NCBI GenBank assembly: GCA_964653285.1
Contig: CAZZEX010000012.1
Span: 1 to 64,000, forward strand
From: CAZZEX01 sp964653285
Lineage (GTDB): Bacteria; Chloroflexota; Anaerolineae; B4-G1
DNA: 64,000 nt
Reading direction: 5' to 3'
The translations under genes and the position numbers were made by a program. Under the pieces are notes generated by a model, which worked only from the letters and a program-made list of their open reading frames with translations, did no database searches and was not told the DNA's origin. Shown piece after piece: positions 17,128-24,991 of this stretch; position 1 is the stretch's first letter; each line of letters starts with the position of its first letter.

Positions 17128-17595
17128 TTGGATAAAACAATTGTGACGGCCATCATGATCATAGCGGGTGTGGTGTCCGCGGTATTTGTCTTTAACGCCC
17201 TCTACCCCGCGACCATCCAAGGCGGGGAGGCTATGATCAACATGGAGAGGAGGATAGGCGAGCGCCTCAAAAGTAAGATCGAGATCATTCACGCCACCGG
17301 AAGCGGCAGCAATGCACTGGTATGGGTCAAGAATGTCGGATCCTTGTCCATCAAAGCAGTCGAGAGGTGCGACGTTTTCTTTGGGCCAGAGAGCGATTTC
17401 TCCCGCATCCCCCATAAAGACGAGGCCGGGGGGACCCCTTATTGGGAGTGGGAGGTGGAAAACGACACCGAGTGGAGACCCACGGCGACTTTGCAGATTA
17501 CCATCACCTGTGGTGGTCCCGTCTTATCGGGGAGATACTTCGTGAAAGTGGTGACCCCCAACGGCCTCTCCGACGAGTACTACTTCAGCGAGTGA
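17128..17595 (+). CDS. ArlG/ArlF-like archaellum stator protein (first)
   Basis: A 155-residue protein starting at TTG with GAGGAGG upstream. One N-terminal helix (VTAIMIIAGVVSAVFVFNAL) is followed by a beta-sandwich domain from about residue 45 (ALVWVKNVGSLSIKAVERCDVFFG) ending in VKVVTPNGLSDEYYFSE. This plan, with an N-terminal membrane helix and an outer immunoglobulin-like domain, matches ArlF and ArlG, which in archaea link the motor to the S-layer. The next gene has the same plan and a similar ending (ATPNG…F). Assignment between F and G is uncertain. Confidence 0.7.
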   Translation: MDKTIVTAIMIIAGVVSAVFVFNALYPATIQGGEAMINMERRIGERLKSKIEIIHATGSGSNALVWVKNVGSLSIKAVERCDVFFGPESDFSRIPHKDEAGGTPYWEWEVENDTEWRPTATLQITITCGGPVLSGRYFVKVVTPNGLSDEYYFSE

Positions 17596-17598
17596 CCT

Positions 17599-18099
17599 AT
17601 GGAGACGGCGATTACTGCACTCATAGTCATAGCCCTTCTGTTGTTGGTGGTACTTACTATCTCCGAGCGTTACTTCTCTGCACAGGAGGCTGTTGTGAAA
17701 TCCTGGCAGGCGATGGAAGAACAAATGGAAGAGAGAGCCGGGACAAATCCCGCGCCCGTTGACGCGGGAACCATAGCCGGAGGCGCAATAGTGGAGGTAA
17801 CCCTCAGGAACGAAGGAGACATCAAGTTGGCCGACTTTGACCGCTGGGACGTCATTATTCAGTATTATGATGATTTTGATGGGTACTACATAAAATGGCT
17901 TCCGTATGCTCAGCCAGGAGACAGGTGGGTAGAGGTATTTCCCCCAGAAGCACAGGTTTTTGATCCGAACATCCTCAATCCAGGTGAGGAGATGGTGATT
18001 CAGATATCGGTTTCGCCCTCGGTGAAGGAGGGATCCACCAAGTGGGTGACCATCGCCACCCCCAATGGCATCACCGCCTCGACGGTCTTTACACGTTAG
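17599..18099 (+). CDS. ArlF/ArlG-like archaellum stator protein (second)
   Basis: A 166-residue protein 3 bp after the preceding stop. It has one N-terminal helix (ITALIVIALLLLVVLTISERYF), a short helical spacer, and a beta domain (AIVEVTLRNEGDIKLADFDRWDVIIQYYD… MVIQISVSPSVKEGSTKWVTIATPNG). It shares architecture and ending with the gene upstream and is probably its partner; in archaea ArlF and ArlG assemble together in the periplasm. What it would bind in a bacterial envelope without an archaeal S-layer is open. Confidence 0.68.
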   Translation: METAITALIVIALLLLVVLTISERYFSAQEAVVKSWQAMEEQMEERAGTNPAPVDAGTIAGGAIVEVTLRNEGDIKLADFDRWDVIIQYYDDFDGYYIKWLPYAQPGDRWVEVFPPEAQVFDPNILNPGEEMVIQISVSPSVKEGSTKWVTIATPNGITASTVFTR

Positions 18100-18179
18100 A
18101 TCTCTCAAACATGTACTGTCTGGAGGGCAACGTTGGTATGAACGGCCAATCCAGGAGCGATTCACCGGGAGATGGGAAG

Positions 18180-18557
18180 ATGAAGATCTGTCTCATACAC
18201 GCCAGGCGCGCGGCAGGGGAGGTGTTGGCTAGAGCCCTCTCCTGCAGGTTGAACGCTGAGGTTGATGTGTTTTCTTACTGTGAGAATGCCCTGGCAACTG
18301 CCTTGGACTACGACGTGTTCGTCGTGTACAACAACTTTCAGAAGAAAATGACCGGGTTTCAGGGAGTCAAGAAGATCAGAGCCCGGAAGCCGCAGGCCTT
18401 TATTGTTGGCGTAACTTCCAATCCCAATCTTACCAGGAAGTTCATTTCGGTCGGGGCGGACACCTTCCTTCTGAGGGCTGGAAATGAAATCGCGGAACTG
18501 GTCGGAATTGTTCGTCAGAGGGAAGGCGTCGCCGGGTCTACACTTGAGCGTGGTTGA
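18180..18557 (+). CDS. Pseudo-receiver domain protein
   Basis: A 125-residue protein; GGGAGATGGGAAG precedes the ATG at 18180, with alternative starts at 18138 and 18111. Its strand-helix pattern (KICLIHA… YDVFVVYNNF… PQAFIVGVTSN… KFISVGADTFLLRAG) fits a CheY-like receiver, but the N-terminal acidic pair is missing, the phosphoacceptor position reads YNN instead of Asp, and the usual KP is replaced by LRAG. It should not be phosphorylated in the normal way. It may be a protein-binding module. It is the last gene before a strong terminator. Confidence 0.6.
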   Translation: MKICLIHARRAAGEVLARALSCRLNAEVDVFSYCENALATALDYDVFVVYNNFQKKMTGFQGVKKIRARKPQAFIVGVTSNPNLTRKFISVGADTFLLRAGNEIAELVGIVRQREGVAGSTLERG

Positions 18558-18625
18558 GGGCTGGGTTGGACAAACAGATCGTGCCCGACGACTGAAGTGG
18601 TCAAACCTGGGCTTGGAAATGGAGG

Positions 18626-18665
18626 GCCCTCTGTGTGTGAATCACTCCCGCAGAGGGCTTTTCTT
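18626..18665 (+). terminator. Rho-independent terminator of the ArlG/F unit
   Basis: GCCCTCTG (18626-18633) and CAGAGGGC (18651-18658) form a perfect 8-bp stem with a 17-nt loop, followed directly by ttttcttt. Confidence 0.88.
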
Positions 18666-18750
18666 TCGCCCCTGGGCGGTTTAACGCCCGGCCGGGCGAG
18701 CAGAGCAGCACCAACATGCCAGGGGCAAACTGCCCCCTGTTGTGTCAACC

Positions 18751-18806
18751 CGCAACATTACTGTAACACAAGTGAAACCTCGAGAAAGCCGATTCTGAGT
18801 TATACT
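18751..18806 (+). promoter_or_regulatory. Promoter with three phased repeats, HPt-to-PilO unit
   Basis: CGCAAC (18751), TGTAAC (18762) and TGAAAC (18773) are spaced exactly 11 bp. TATACT lies at 18801-18806, 28 bp after the start of the last repeat. No -35 box is visible. It would drive the long unit from 18852 to 28800. Confidence 0.7.
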
Positions 18807-18851
18807 GGCCTGTGAGCCTCCTATTCTGATGGCTGAGGTAGAGGAGTTGCA

Positions 18852-19343
18852 ATGAATGGTTTCGTATGCAAGCCAGTGGACCCCGACGAACTCCACAGGG
18901 GCACTGAACCGTTCCTGCCTCGGACCCCAGATCTACGAGTACGAGAACGCCAGGTAGCGGAGAAACCACAGTTCACCCTGCCGGTGGATCTCGACGAGGC
19001 TCTGAGAGTGGTAGATGGGGACGATGATCTCTTGCGAGACGTGGTTGAAATGTTCTCAGAGGAATGCCCCAAACAGGTGGAGGCGTTGAGAGAGGCTCTG
19101 GCACGGCAAGACGCACCGGATGTCGAAAGTACGGCGCACAGGCTGAAGGACATCCTGGGCAACGTCGGAGGCCTGGCAGCGCGCGATCTGGCCCAGCGCA
19201 TGGAGACTATGGGCGAGGAGGACAAACTCGATGGCGGATCGGCTGTGCTGGAAGAACTGGAAGTTGAGATAAGGCGCGTGGTGACATTCTTTTCGGAACT
19301 GGGATGGGAGCAAGGTGCCCTTGGACGTGAGGGAGGGCAGTGA
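18852..19343 (+). CDS. Histidine phosphotransfer (HPt) protein with a receiver tail
   Basis: A 163-residue protein with GAGGAG just upstream. The first 15 residues (MNGFVCKPVDPDEL) are the end of a receiver domain, containing the conserved KP and last helix; the rest of that domain is absent and a stop precedes the start. Residues about 44-150 are an HPt four-helix domain with the phospho-histidine in AHRLKDILGNVGG. It looks like the C-terminus of a hybrid histidine kinase, cut loose and given its own promoter. It would pass phosphate between receivers; several are encoded next to it. Confidence 0.85.
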   Translation: MNGFVCKPVDPDELHRGTEPFLPRTPDLRVRERQVAEKPQFTLPVDLDEALRVVDGDDDLLRDVVEMFSEECPKQVEALREALARQDAPDVESTAHRLKDILGNVGGLAARDLAQRMETMGEEDKLDGGSAVLEELEVEIRRVVTFFSELGWEQGALGREGGQ

Positions 19344-19786
19344 TGGGTGCTAAGGCGCGTGTACTTGTCGTTGACAATAACCGTCGCACGGTGATAATCA
19401 TCAAACATGCCTTGAAAAAGCAAGGCTGCGAAGTTCTTACCGCCTTCGACGGCAAAGAGGGGTTACGAAAGGCACGAGAGGAGAAGCCCGACCTCGTCAT
19501 CTTGGATGTCATGGTGCCCAGAATGAATGGGTACGAAGTCTGTTACCGCCTGAAAACCGATCCGGATACCGCTCACATAGCGGTGCTCATGCTCACCGCC
19601 GAGGGAGAAATTGATAATGACGCGAGGCATCAATTTACCGACCGTCTCGAAAACCAGTTACAGGGTCTCGAGATTGGGACCGTAGATTTCTTGACCAAGC
19701 CGATTAAAGCGAGAGACCTGCTGAGGCAAGTGAAGACATCGCTTTACCGGTTGTCCCAAAGACCGGTGGTGGAGTTTCGAGATTGA
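19343..19786 (+). CDS. Stand-alone receiver response regulator
   Basis: A 147-residue protein; the ATG at 19343 overlaps the preceding stop (gtgatg), with GGGAGGG upstream. It is a complete receiver with D11, phosphoacceptor D55 in LVILDVMVPRMNG, the threonine in LMLTAEG and the lysine in FLTKP. An insertion (NDARHQFTDRLENQLQGLEI) lies between strand 4 and strand 5. There is no output domain, so it acts as a CheY-like or Spo0F-like intermediate, likely partner of the HPt protein. Confidence 0.88.
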   Translation: MGAKARVLVVDNNRRTVIIIKHALKKQGCEVLTAFDGKEGLRKAREEKPDLVILDVMVPRMNGYEVCYRLKTDPDTAHIAVLMLTAEGEIDNDARHQFTDRLENQLQGLEIGTVDFLTKPIKARDLLRQVKTSLYRLSQRPVVEFRD

Positions 19787-19799
19787 GGGAGATGTCCAG

Positions 19800-20864
19800 A
19801 TGGCTAAAAAGATACTACTGATCGAGAACGATCTTCAAATCATGAATCTAATCAGGGAGCCCCTCGAGGATGAGGGCTACGTGGTGGTGACGACCAGGGA
19901 TGGTCCCGAAGGACTGAAACTGGCCAGGAGGGAGCAGCCCAATCTCGTAGTAGTGGACTTCAACCTGCCAAGTATGACGGGGAACATAGTCGCCCGCCGC
20001 CTGCGACATGATCCAGCCACGGATCACCAGGCGATCCTCATGATCTCCGGCGAGGATCAGTTAGAGGAAATAGAGATTGGTCCTAAAACAAGTGCCGACG
20101 ACTTCCTCATCATGCCTTTCGATGTCGCGGAATTGTTGACCAAGGTCAGGCCCCTACTTATAGGTGCAGAGGATGAGAAAGGGACAGTGATCTCGACGGG
20201 GAACAGCGAACTCGACGTCAAGATGGGAGGAGGAATACCCATGGGCTCCTTGACCCTGATCGAGGGCGATTCGGGGGCCGGCAAATCCGTGCTTTCCCAG
20301 CAGATGATGCGTGGGTGCCTGGACAATGGACATAGACTAACCCTCTTTAGTAGCGAGAACACAGTGAAGAGCCTGGTCACACAAATGCAGAGCCTGAATT
20401 TAGGCATCCTGGACTATCTCCTCTTGAGCAGGCTGAGGGTAATTCCTATCGAGACCTCGCGACTGGGCGGGGATGCTCCTTCCATCTTGATGGAGGCCAT
20501 GCAAAAGGAGGAGAAGGGGCACGAGATTACCATTGTGGATTCTCTTACCTCATCCATTCCCGGCTCCTCCGAAAAGGAGGTGCTCATCTTTTTCGAGGAG
20601 TGCAAGAGGCTGTGTGCGAATGGCACAAGTGTCATCATCGTCGTTCACTCTCACGGCCTGACCAGTGAACTCCTCGCCCGCATCCGGTCTCTTTGTGATG
20701 CCCACCTCCAGCTGCGCACTGAGGAGGTGGGACAGAAGATGGTCAAGGCTTTGGAAGTGACGAAGGTAAGGGGAGCAGATCAACACACAGGCAATATCAT
20801 CAGCTTCGAGGTGGAGCCAGGATGGGGGATGAGGGTCATACCCATAAGCAAGGTCAGGGGATAG
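19800..20864 (+). CDS. Receiver-ArlH fusion (KaiC-family archaellum ATPase)
   Basis: A 354-residue fusion. Residues 1-122 are a receiver with phosphoacceptor D53 (LVVVDFNLPSMTG), but the conserved lysine is methionine (LIMPF, M105). Residues about 128-354 are a KaiC/RecA-like domain with Walker A GDSGAGKS (156-163) and Walker B ITIVDS (D247) followed by LTS, matching ArlH. ArlH sits under the archaellum motor, binds ATP and controls ArlI. In archaea as I know them ArlH is not fused to a receiver, so phosphorylation could act directly on the motor here. The next gene is ArlI, six bases away. Confidence 0.83.
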   Translation: MAKKILLIENDLQIMNLIREPLEDEGYVVVTTRDGPEGLKLARREQPNLVVVDFNLPSMTGNIVARRLRHDPATDHQAILMISGEDQLEEIEIGPKTSADDFLIMPFDVAELLTKVRPLLIGAEDEKGTVISTGNSELDVKMGGGIPMGSLTLIEGDSGAGKSVLSQQMMRGCLDNGHRLTLFSSENTVKSLVTQMQSLNLGILDYLLLSRLRVIPIETSRLGGDAPSILMEAMQKEEKGHEITIVDSLTSSIPGSSEKEVLIFFEECKRLCANGTSVIIVVHSHGLTSELLARIRSLCDAHLQLRTEEVGQKMVKALEVTKVRGADQHTGNIISFEVEPGWGMRVIPISKVRG

Positions 20865-20870
20865 AGTTTT

Positions 20871-22556
20871 GTGGCGCAGATGGAGTTGCCTTTTGCCTAT
20901 GAGAAGAGCAATAGCGGACGCGCCCGCGACTCTAACCGCCGCCTCCACTCTCTACTCCCCAAGCCTCTACAGAAGGCCTGCGCGGAGAATAATTTCCTCG
21001 ACGATTACCTGCACTGGCTTCCAATTGATGAGATCGGTGTTCCCGACTACTATCCTAGACTCTCGAGGAACCTGAAGGACCTGGCGGTGCGTAACCTGAT
21101 CTACCAGATTAAAGATGGTCTCTTCATCCACATTTACCCCGACCCGACGAGCGCAAGAGATATTTACATCCCCATAGAACCTCACATGACGGTGGATCTG
21201 GAGGATATCATGCCGGAGGTAGAGGCCAAACTCCTGGATTGGGCCGAGGAAATCGGCCTGGCGGAGACAGAGGAGGAGAAAAAGGAAGCGCTTGTGCGCG
21301 CGATAGACGAGATCGTCACCACCAACGCCGGAGTTGGGAAGACTCAGGTGACGCCCCGGCAACTGGAGGGGCTCCGGTACGTCATCACACGAGACAAGGC
21401 CGGCCTCAGTGTGCTGCAGCCGCTGCTCCTGGACCCCTACATTGAGGATATAAGTTGCAGCGGGGTGGGGTCTATCTTTATCGAACATAAGGTCTTCAAA
21501 AGCCTCCAGGCCGCCATCGTGTTCCCCACCCACGAGGACCTGGACGACTTCGTGGTCTGGATGGGCGAGTGGATTAAGAGACCCGTCACTATACGCAACC
21601 CGATTGTGGACGCCACGCTTCCTGATGGGTCTCGTATAAATATCGTCTATGGAACCGACATCTCCAAGCGAGGGAGTAACTTCACAATCCGCAAGTTCAG
21701 CGAAACTCCTATCAGCATAATGGAACTCATCGAATTCGGAACTCTGGACTACATGATGGCTGCATATCTCTCCTTCATCCTTGAGGAGGGTATGAATATG
21801 TTCGTCGCGGGCGCGACGGCGTCGGGCAAAACGACCACGCTTAATGCCATCACCACCTTCATCCTCCCTGACAAAAAGATCGTGAGCATAGAGGACACAC
21901 CGGAACTCCAGGTCCCCCACAAGAACTGGATTCGAGAGGTGACCAGGGGAACAGGGCGAGAGAGCAAAGATAGCGCGGTGGGGATGTTCGATCTCCTCAA
22001 AGCGGCCCTGAGGCAGCGCCCGGACAGGATCATCATTGGAGAGATCAGAGGAGAAGAAGGGGCTATTGCCTTCCAGGCGATGCAAACGGGGCACGGGGTG
22101 CTGTCCACCTTCCATGCTGCTTCTGTGGAGAAGCTCATCCAGCGCCTTACCGGAGAGCCCATTAACATACCCCGGGCTTACGTGGATAACCTCGACGTGG
22201 TGATTATTCAGGCTGCCGTGAGGGCACCCGGTGGGGGAGGAATGGTGCGGCGGATCCTCAGCATCAATGAGATCGTGGGGTACGATCCAACTAGCAAGAG
22301 TTTCTCCTTCATCGAGGCCTTCCGCTGGAACCCGACAAGGGACACTTTTGACTTTCCAGGTTACATGAACAGCTATCTTCTGGAGGAAAAGATAGCCATG
22401 AGGCGAGGCATCCCTCCTCACAAGAGAAGAGCGATCTACACAGAACTTAAGAAGAGAGCGAAGATCTTTGAGAAGCTCCATAGACAGAGAAAGGTGAGGG
22501 ATTTCTATGACGTCTTCAAAATCACCGCAGAAGCGCACCGGCAAAATCTTCTCTGA
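20871..22556 (+). CDS. Archaellum/type IV filament motor ATPase, ArlI-like
   Basis: A 561-residue secretion-superfamily ATPase starting at GTG. The N-terminal domain (residues 1-260) is followed by Walker A GATASGKTT (from residue 314), the Asp box near VSIEDTPELQVPH, Walker B RIIIGEIRGEEG near residue 384, and the His box TGHGVLSTFHA. Length and N-terminus resemble ArlI and archaeal pilus ATPases more than the TadA/CpaF type. It follows the ArlH fusion and overlaps the ArlJ gene by 50 nt. It should power assembly and, if this is a true archaellum, rotation. Confidence 0.9.
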   Translation: MAQMELPFAYEKSNSGRARDSNRRLHSLLPKPLQKACAENNFLDDYLHWLPIDEIGVPDYYPRLSRNLKDLAVRNLIYQIKDGLFIHIYPDPTSARDIYIPIEPHMTVDLEDIMPEVEAKLLDWAEEIGLAETEEEKKEALVRAIDEIVTTNAGVGKTQVTPRQLEGLRYVITRDKAGLSVLQPLLLDPYIEDISCSGVGSIFIEHKVFKSLQAAIVFPTHEDLDDFVVWMGEWIKRPVTIRNPIVDATLPDGSRINIVYGTDISKRGSNFTIRKFSETPISIMELIEFGTLDYMMAAYLSFILEEGMNMFVAGATASGKTTTLNAITTFILPDKKIVSIEDTPELQVPHKNWIREVTRGTGRESKDSAVGMFDLLKAALRQRPDRIIIGEIRGEEGAIAFQAMQTGHGVLSTFHAASVEKLIQRLTGEPINIPRAYVDNLDVVIIQAAVRAPGGGGMVRRILSINEIVGYDPTSKSFSFIEAFRWNPTRDTFDFPGYMNSYLLEEKIAMRRGIPPHKRRAIYTELKKRAKIFEKLHRQRKVRDFYDVFKITAEAHRQNLL

Positions 22557-23997
22557 CCTCAGCAGAGGGATTTCGGGCTTCGATATCTTCTATCAGCTCA
22601 CGTACATGTCTGCCACGTCGGCGGCAGGGATCTCGAGGGACAGGGTTTTCGCGCTTGCCCGCCAGTTGCCCGCTCCTCCAGCCCAATGCTTCAGTGCGAT
22701 CAATGACCTGGTCGCGAATTTGCGTTACAGTTACCCTGATGCCTGTCGCATGGTTGGCGAACGTGTGAAGTCGGATGAGATGAAGACCTTCCTGCTGCGG
22801 CTCTCTGACGCCCTCAGGTCAGGGGAGCCGCTGGCAGCCTTCTTGGCGCGGGAAGCCCGGGTGCAGGGGGAGAACTACTCGAATGAGTATGAGCGCAATC
22901 TGGAGAGTCTGAAGAAATGGAACGATGGCTATACAGCCGTTACCGTCTCGGTGGCGTTGATTGTGATCATTAACATGGTTTCATCTATGATCTACGATCT
23001 GGGAACCGCCACGATGGTAGGGATGGTGGTAGTAGCTGCCATAATGGGCCTTATTATAGCCTGGATCTTATCCCGATCAGCGCCGCAGGAAACCAAGCAC
23101 GGCCCTCTGGCGGAAGGTGCCAAGGAACAGCACCTCAGCCTCAAACTCTTCCGCATCCTTTTCCCCATGGCAGGGGTCACAAGCCTGGCCCTCGCGTTGT
23201 TAGGAGTGAATTGGGGATGGACCATGATCGTGGCATCTCTCCTTATGGCCCCTATAGGGGTAGCCAGCCTGTTCGCTGACAGGAAAATCACCAAGAAGGA
23301 CGCGGAAATCAGCGCCTTCTTTCGCTCTCTGGGGGGGACGGCCACCTCAAGAGGAACCACGCTGACGGATGCTTTGACCAACATGAAGATAGATTCCTTT
23401 CCCACGCTAGAACCGGACATAAAGAGGCTTAGCCTGAGGCTCAGAGCCATTGGTAATCCTGAACTCTGCTGGCGGATGTTCGGAATTGAAACAGGCAGCA
23501 AGCTGATAGACCAGACCACGGGCGTTTTCTATGGGGCGATACACCTGGGAGGGGACCCGGAGAGAGCGGGAGTTCTCTCCAGCCTATTCTCCATGAGGAC
23601 CGCCATGCTGCGGGCTAAACGGGAAGGTGTTGCCGCCACCTTTACCTGGCTTTTAGTAGTGATGCACACTGTACTTGCAGCACTTATGGTCTTTCTCTTA
23701 GAGATCATTCGCCAATTCACAATCCTGTTAGAGGAGGCTATGGCGCCACTGGGACAAGGTGAGGAGGCAGTGCAATCGCCTGGAATGGACATGGCTTTCT
23801 TCGGCACCCCCCGGATTCCATTCCTTGAGACGATAATGATAGGGATGATACTTACACTTGCCTTGACCAATGCATTCGCAGCCGTAGCCAGCGAGGGATC
23901 GCACTTACTTAAGATCTTTTTCTATTTGTCCATTTTGCTGCTCCTATCGGGGGTAAGTTTCCTCATCGTCCCCTCAATGGTACATCTGGTAATGTGA
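22507..23997 (+). CDS. Archaellum membrane platform protein, ArlJ-like
   Basis: A 496-residue polytopic protein with two T2SF/TadC-like halves in one chain, the ArlJ plan; Tad systems instead use two separate proteins (TadB and TadC). Hydrophobic segments appear near residues 140-190, 225-258, 375-400, 440-462 and 470-490. The first cytoplasmic domain contains SGEPLAAFLAREA and the second SRGTTLTDALTNM. The start lies inside the ArlI gene in another frame, implying coupled translation. It anchors ArlI at the membrane. Confidence 0.88.
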   Translation: MTSSKSPQKRTGKIFSDLSRGISGFDIFYQLTYMSATSAAGISRDRVFALARQLPAPPAQCFSAINDLVANLRYSYPDACRMVGERVKSDEMKTFLLRLSDALRSGEPLAAFLAREARVQGENYSNEYERNLESLKKWNDGYTAVTVSVALIVIINMVSSMIYDLGTATMVGMVVVAAIMGLIIAWILSRSAPQETKHGPLAEGAKEQHLSLKLFRILFPMAGVTSLALALLGVNWGWTMIVASLLMAPIGVASLFADRKITKKDAEISAFFRSLGGTATSRGTTLTDALTNMKIDSFPTLEPDIKRLSLRLRAIGNPELCWRMFGIETGSKLIDQTTGVFYGAIHLGGDPERAGVLSSLFSMRTAMLRAKREGVAATFTWLLVVMHTVLAALMVFLLEIIRQFTILLEEAMAPLGQGEEAVQSPGMDMAFFGTPRIPFLETIMIGMILTLALTNAFAAVASEGSHLLKIFFYLSILLLLSGVSFLIVPSMVHLVM

Positions 23998-24004
23998 AAA
24001 GGCT

Positions 24005-24952
24005 ATGACGTTCACAGAGGAAAATCTGCAAGCCACATCAGGGCACCTCGAGGCCACCCTCAATGGATCTGACAATGTAGACAATCATGAGGCTGAGGCG
24101 GGGAAGTTGGCGGGTCTCAAGGACCTCGTAAGGGGATCTCGAGGCACCCTCCTCGGACTGGTCTTTCTGGCTGGGCTGCTCCTGGGTTGGGTGGTCATCG
24201 GTTGGTGGCTCTGGCCGGTGAAATGGACCAACTCCGAGCCCTGGCTCCTGCGTCCGGAGCACCAAAGGACGTTCGTCGGCCTGGTGGCGGACGACTATTG
24301 GCATACCAGGGATGTATCCCGAGCCAGGCAGGCCCTGGCTGGCTGGGATGACGAAGCCCTGACCAACCTCATGGCCACGATGCAGTCTCAGGCATCCAGC
24401 CCTGAGGAGTGCCAGCACCTGGCAGCGCTGGCGGATGCGCTGGCACTGCCGAATCCAGAAGAGTCTTTATTAACCTCTCTCCTTAATCATAAGATCCTCA
24501 TCTTGAGCGCTGTCTTGTCAGCAGCGCCGCTGGTGGCGGCGATTGCTCTTGCTGTTTCTCCCCTGATGCGGCGCGGAGTGAAGAAGCATAAAAGACTGCT
24601 GGGTCAAGGAGTAGAAGATCTGGAAGAAGAACTTGAACAACTGCTGGCTCAGGAAAAAGAACAACAGGCTCAAGAAGAAGAACAGGAGGCTGGAGAAGAG
24701 GAAGAAGAGAAGGAGTGGGAAGAAGGTGAAGAAGAAGAAGAAGGAAATGAATGGCTGGATGAAGAAATAGGGGAAGAAGACCAAACGATACAGGGTATTC
24801 TGTCGGGCATCTTCGAGGAGGAAGATGAGACACTGGGCTATTATGCATCCATCTGCAAGAACTTGGAGGATATAGATATAGATGATCTGGTACAAAAGAG
24901 CCAGGAGGTAATGGGGCAGATCGTGAGGAGTAACACGCTACGCCAGGCATAG
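24005..24952 (+). CDS. Two-helix membrane protein with a long acidic coiled tail
   Basis: A 315-residue protein of no family I recognise. One helix lies at about residues 48-70 (LLGLVFLAGLLLGWVVIGWWLW) and another at about 160-185 (LILSAVLSAAPLVAAIALAV); between them is a soluble helical domain of about 90 residues. The C-terminal 125 residues are extremely Glu-rich, predicted coiled coil, ending in a more ordered segment (YYASICKNLEDIDIDDLVQKSQEVMG). Position between ArlJ and the prepilin peptidase suggests a structural motor component, perhaps analogous to ArlX or ArlC/D/E, which also combine membrane anchoring or coiled coils with cytoplasmic rings. That comparison is inference. Confidence 0.6.
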   Translation: MTFTEENLQATSGHLEATLNGSDNVDNHEAEAGKLAGLKDLVRGSRGTLLGLVFLAGLLLGWVVIGWWLWPVKWTNSEPWLLRPEHQRTFVGLVADDYWHTRDVSRARQALAGWDDEALTNLMATMQSQASSPEECQHLAALADALALPNPEESLLTSLLNHKILILSAVLSAAPLVAAIALAVSPLMRRGVKKHKRLLGQGVEDLEEELEQLLAQEKEQQAQEEEQEAGEEEEEKEWEEGEEEEEGNEWLDEEIGEEDQTIQGILSGIFEEEDETLGYYASICKNLEDIDIDDLVQKSQEVMGQIVRSNTLRQA

Positions 24953-24991
24953 ATTCGTGGATAGCCCAGGATAGCAAGGATAGACTGAGCC

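Noticed and set aside
20967..22544. Long minus-strand open frame opposite ArlI
   Set aside because: ArlI has all expected ATPase motifs on the plus strand; the opposite frame has no motif or ribosome binding site.
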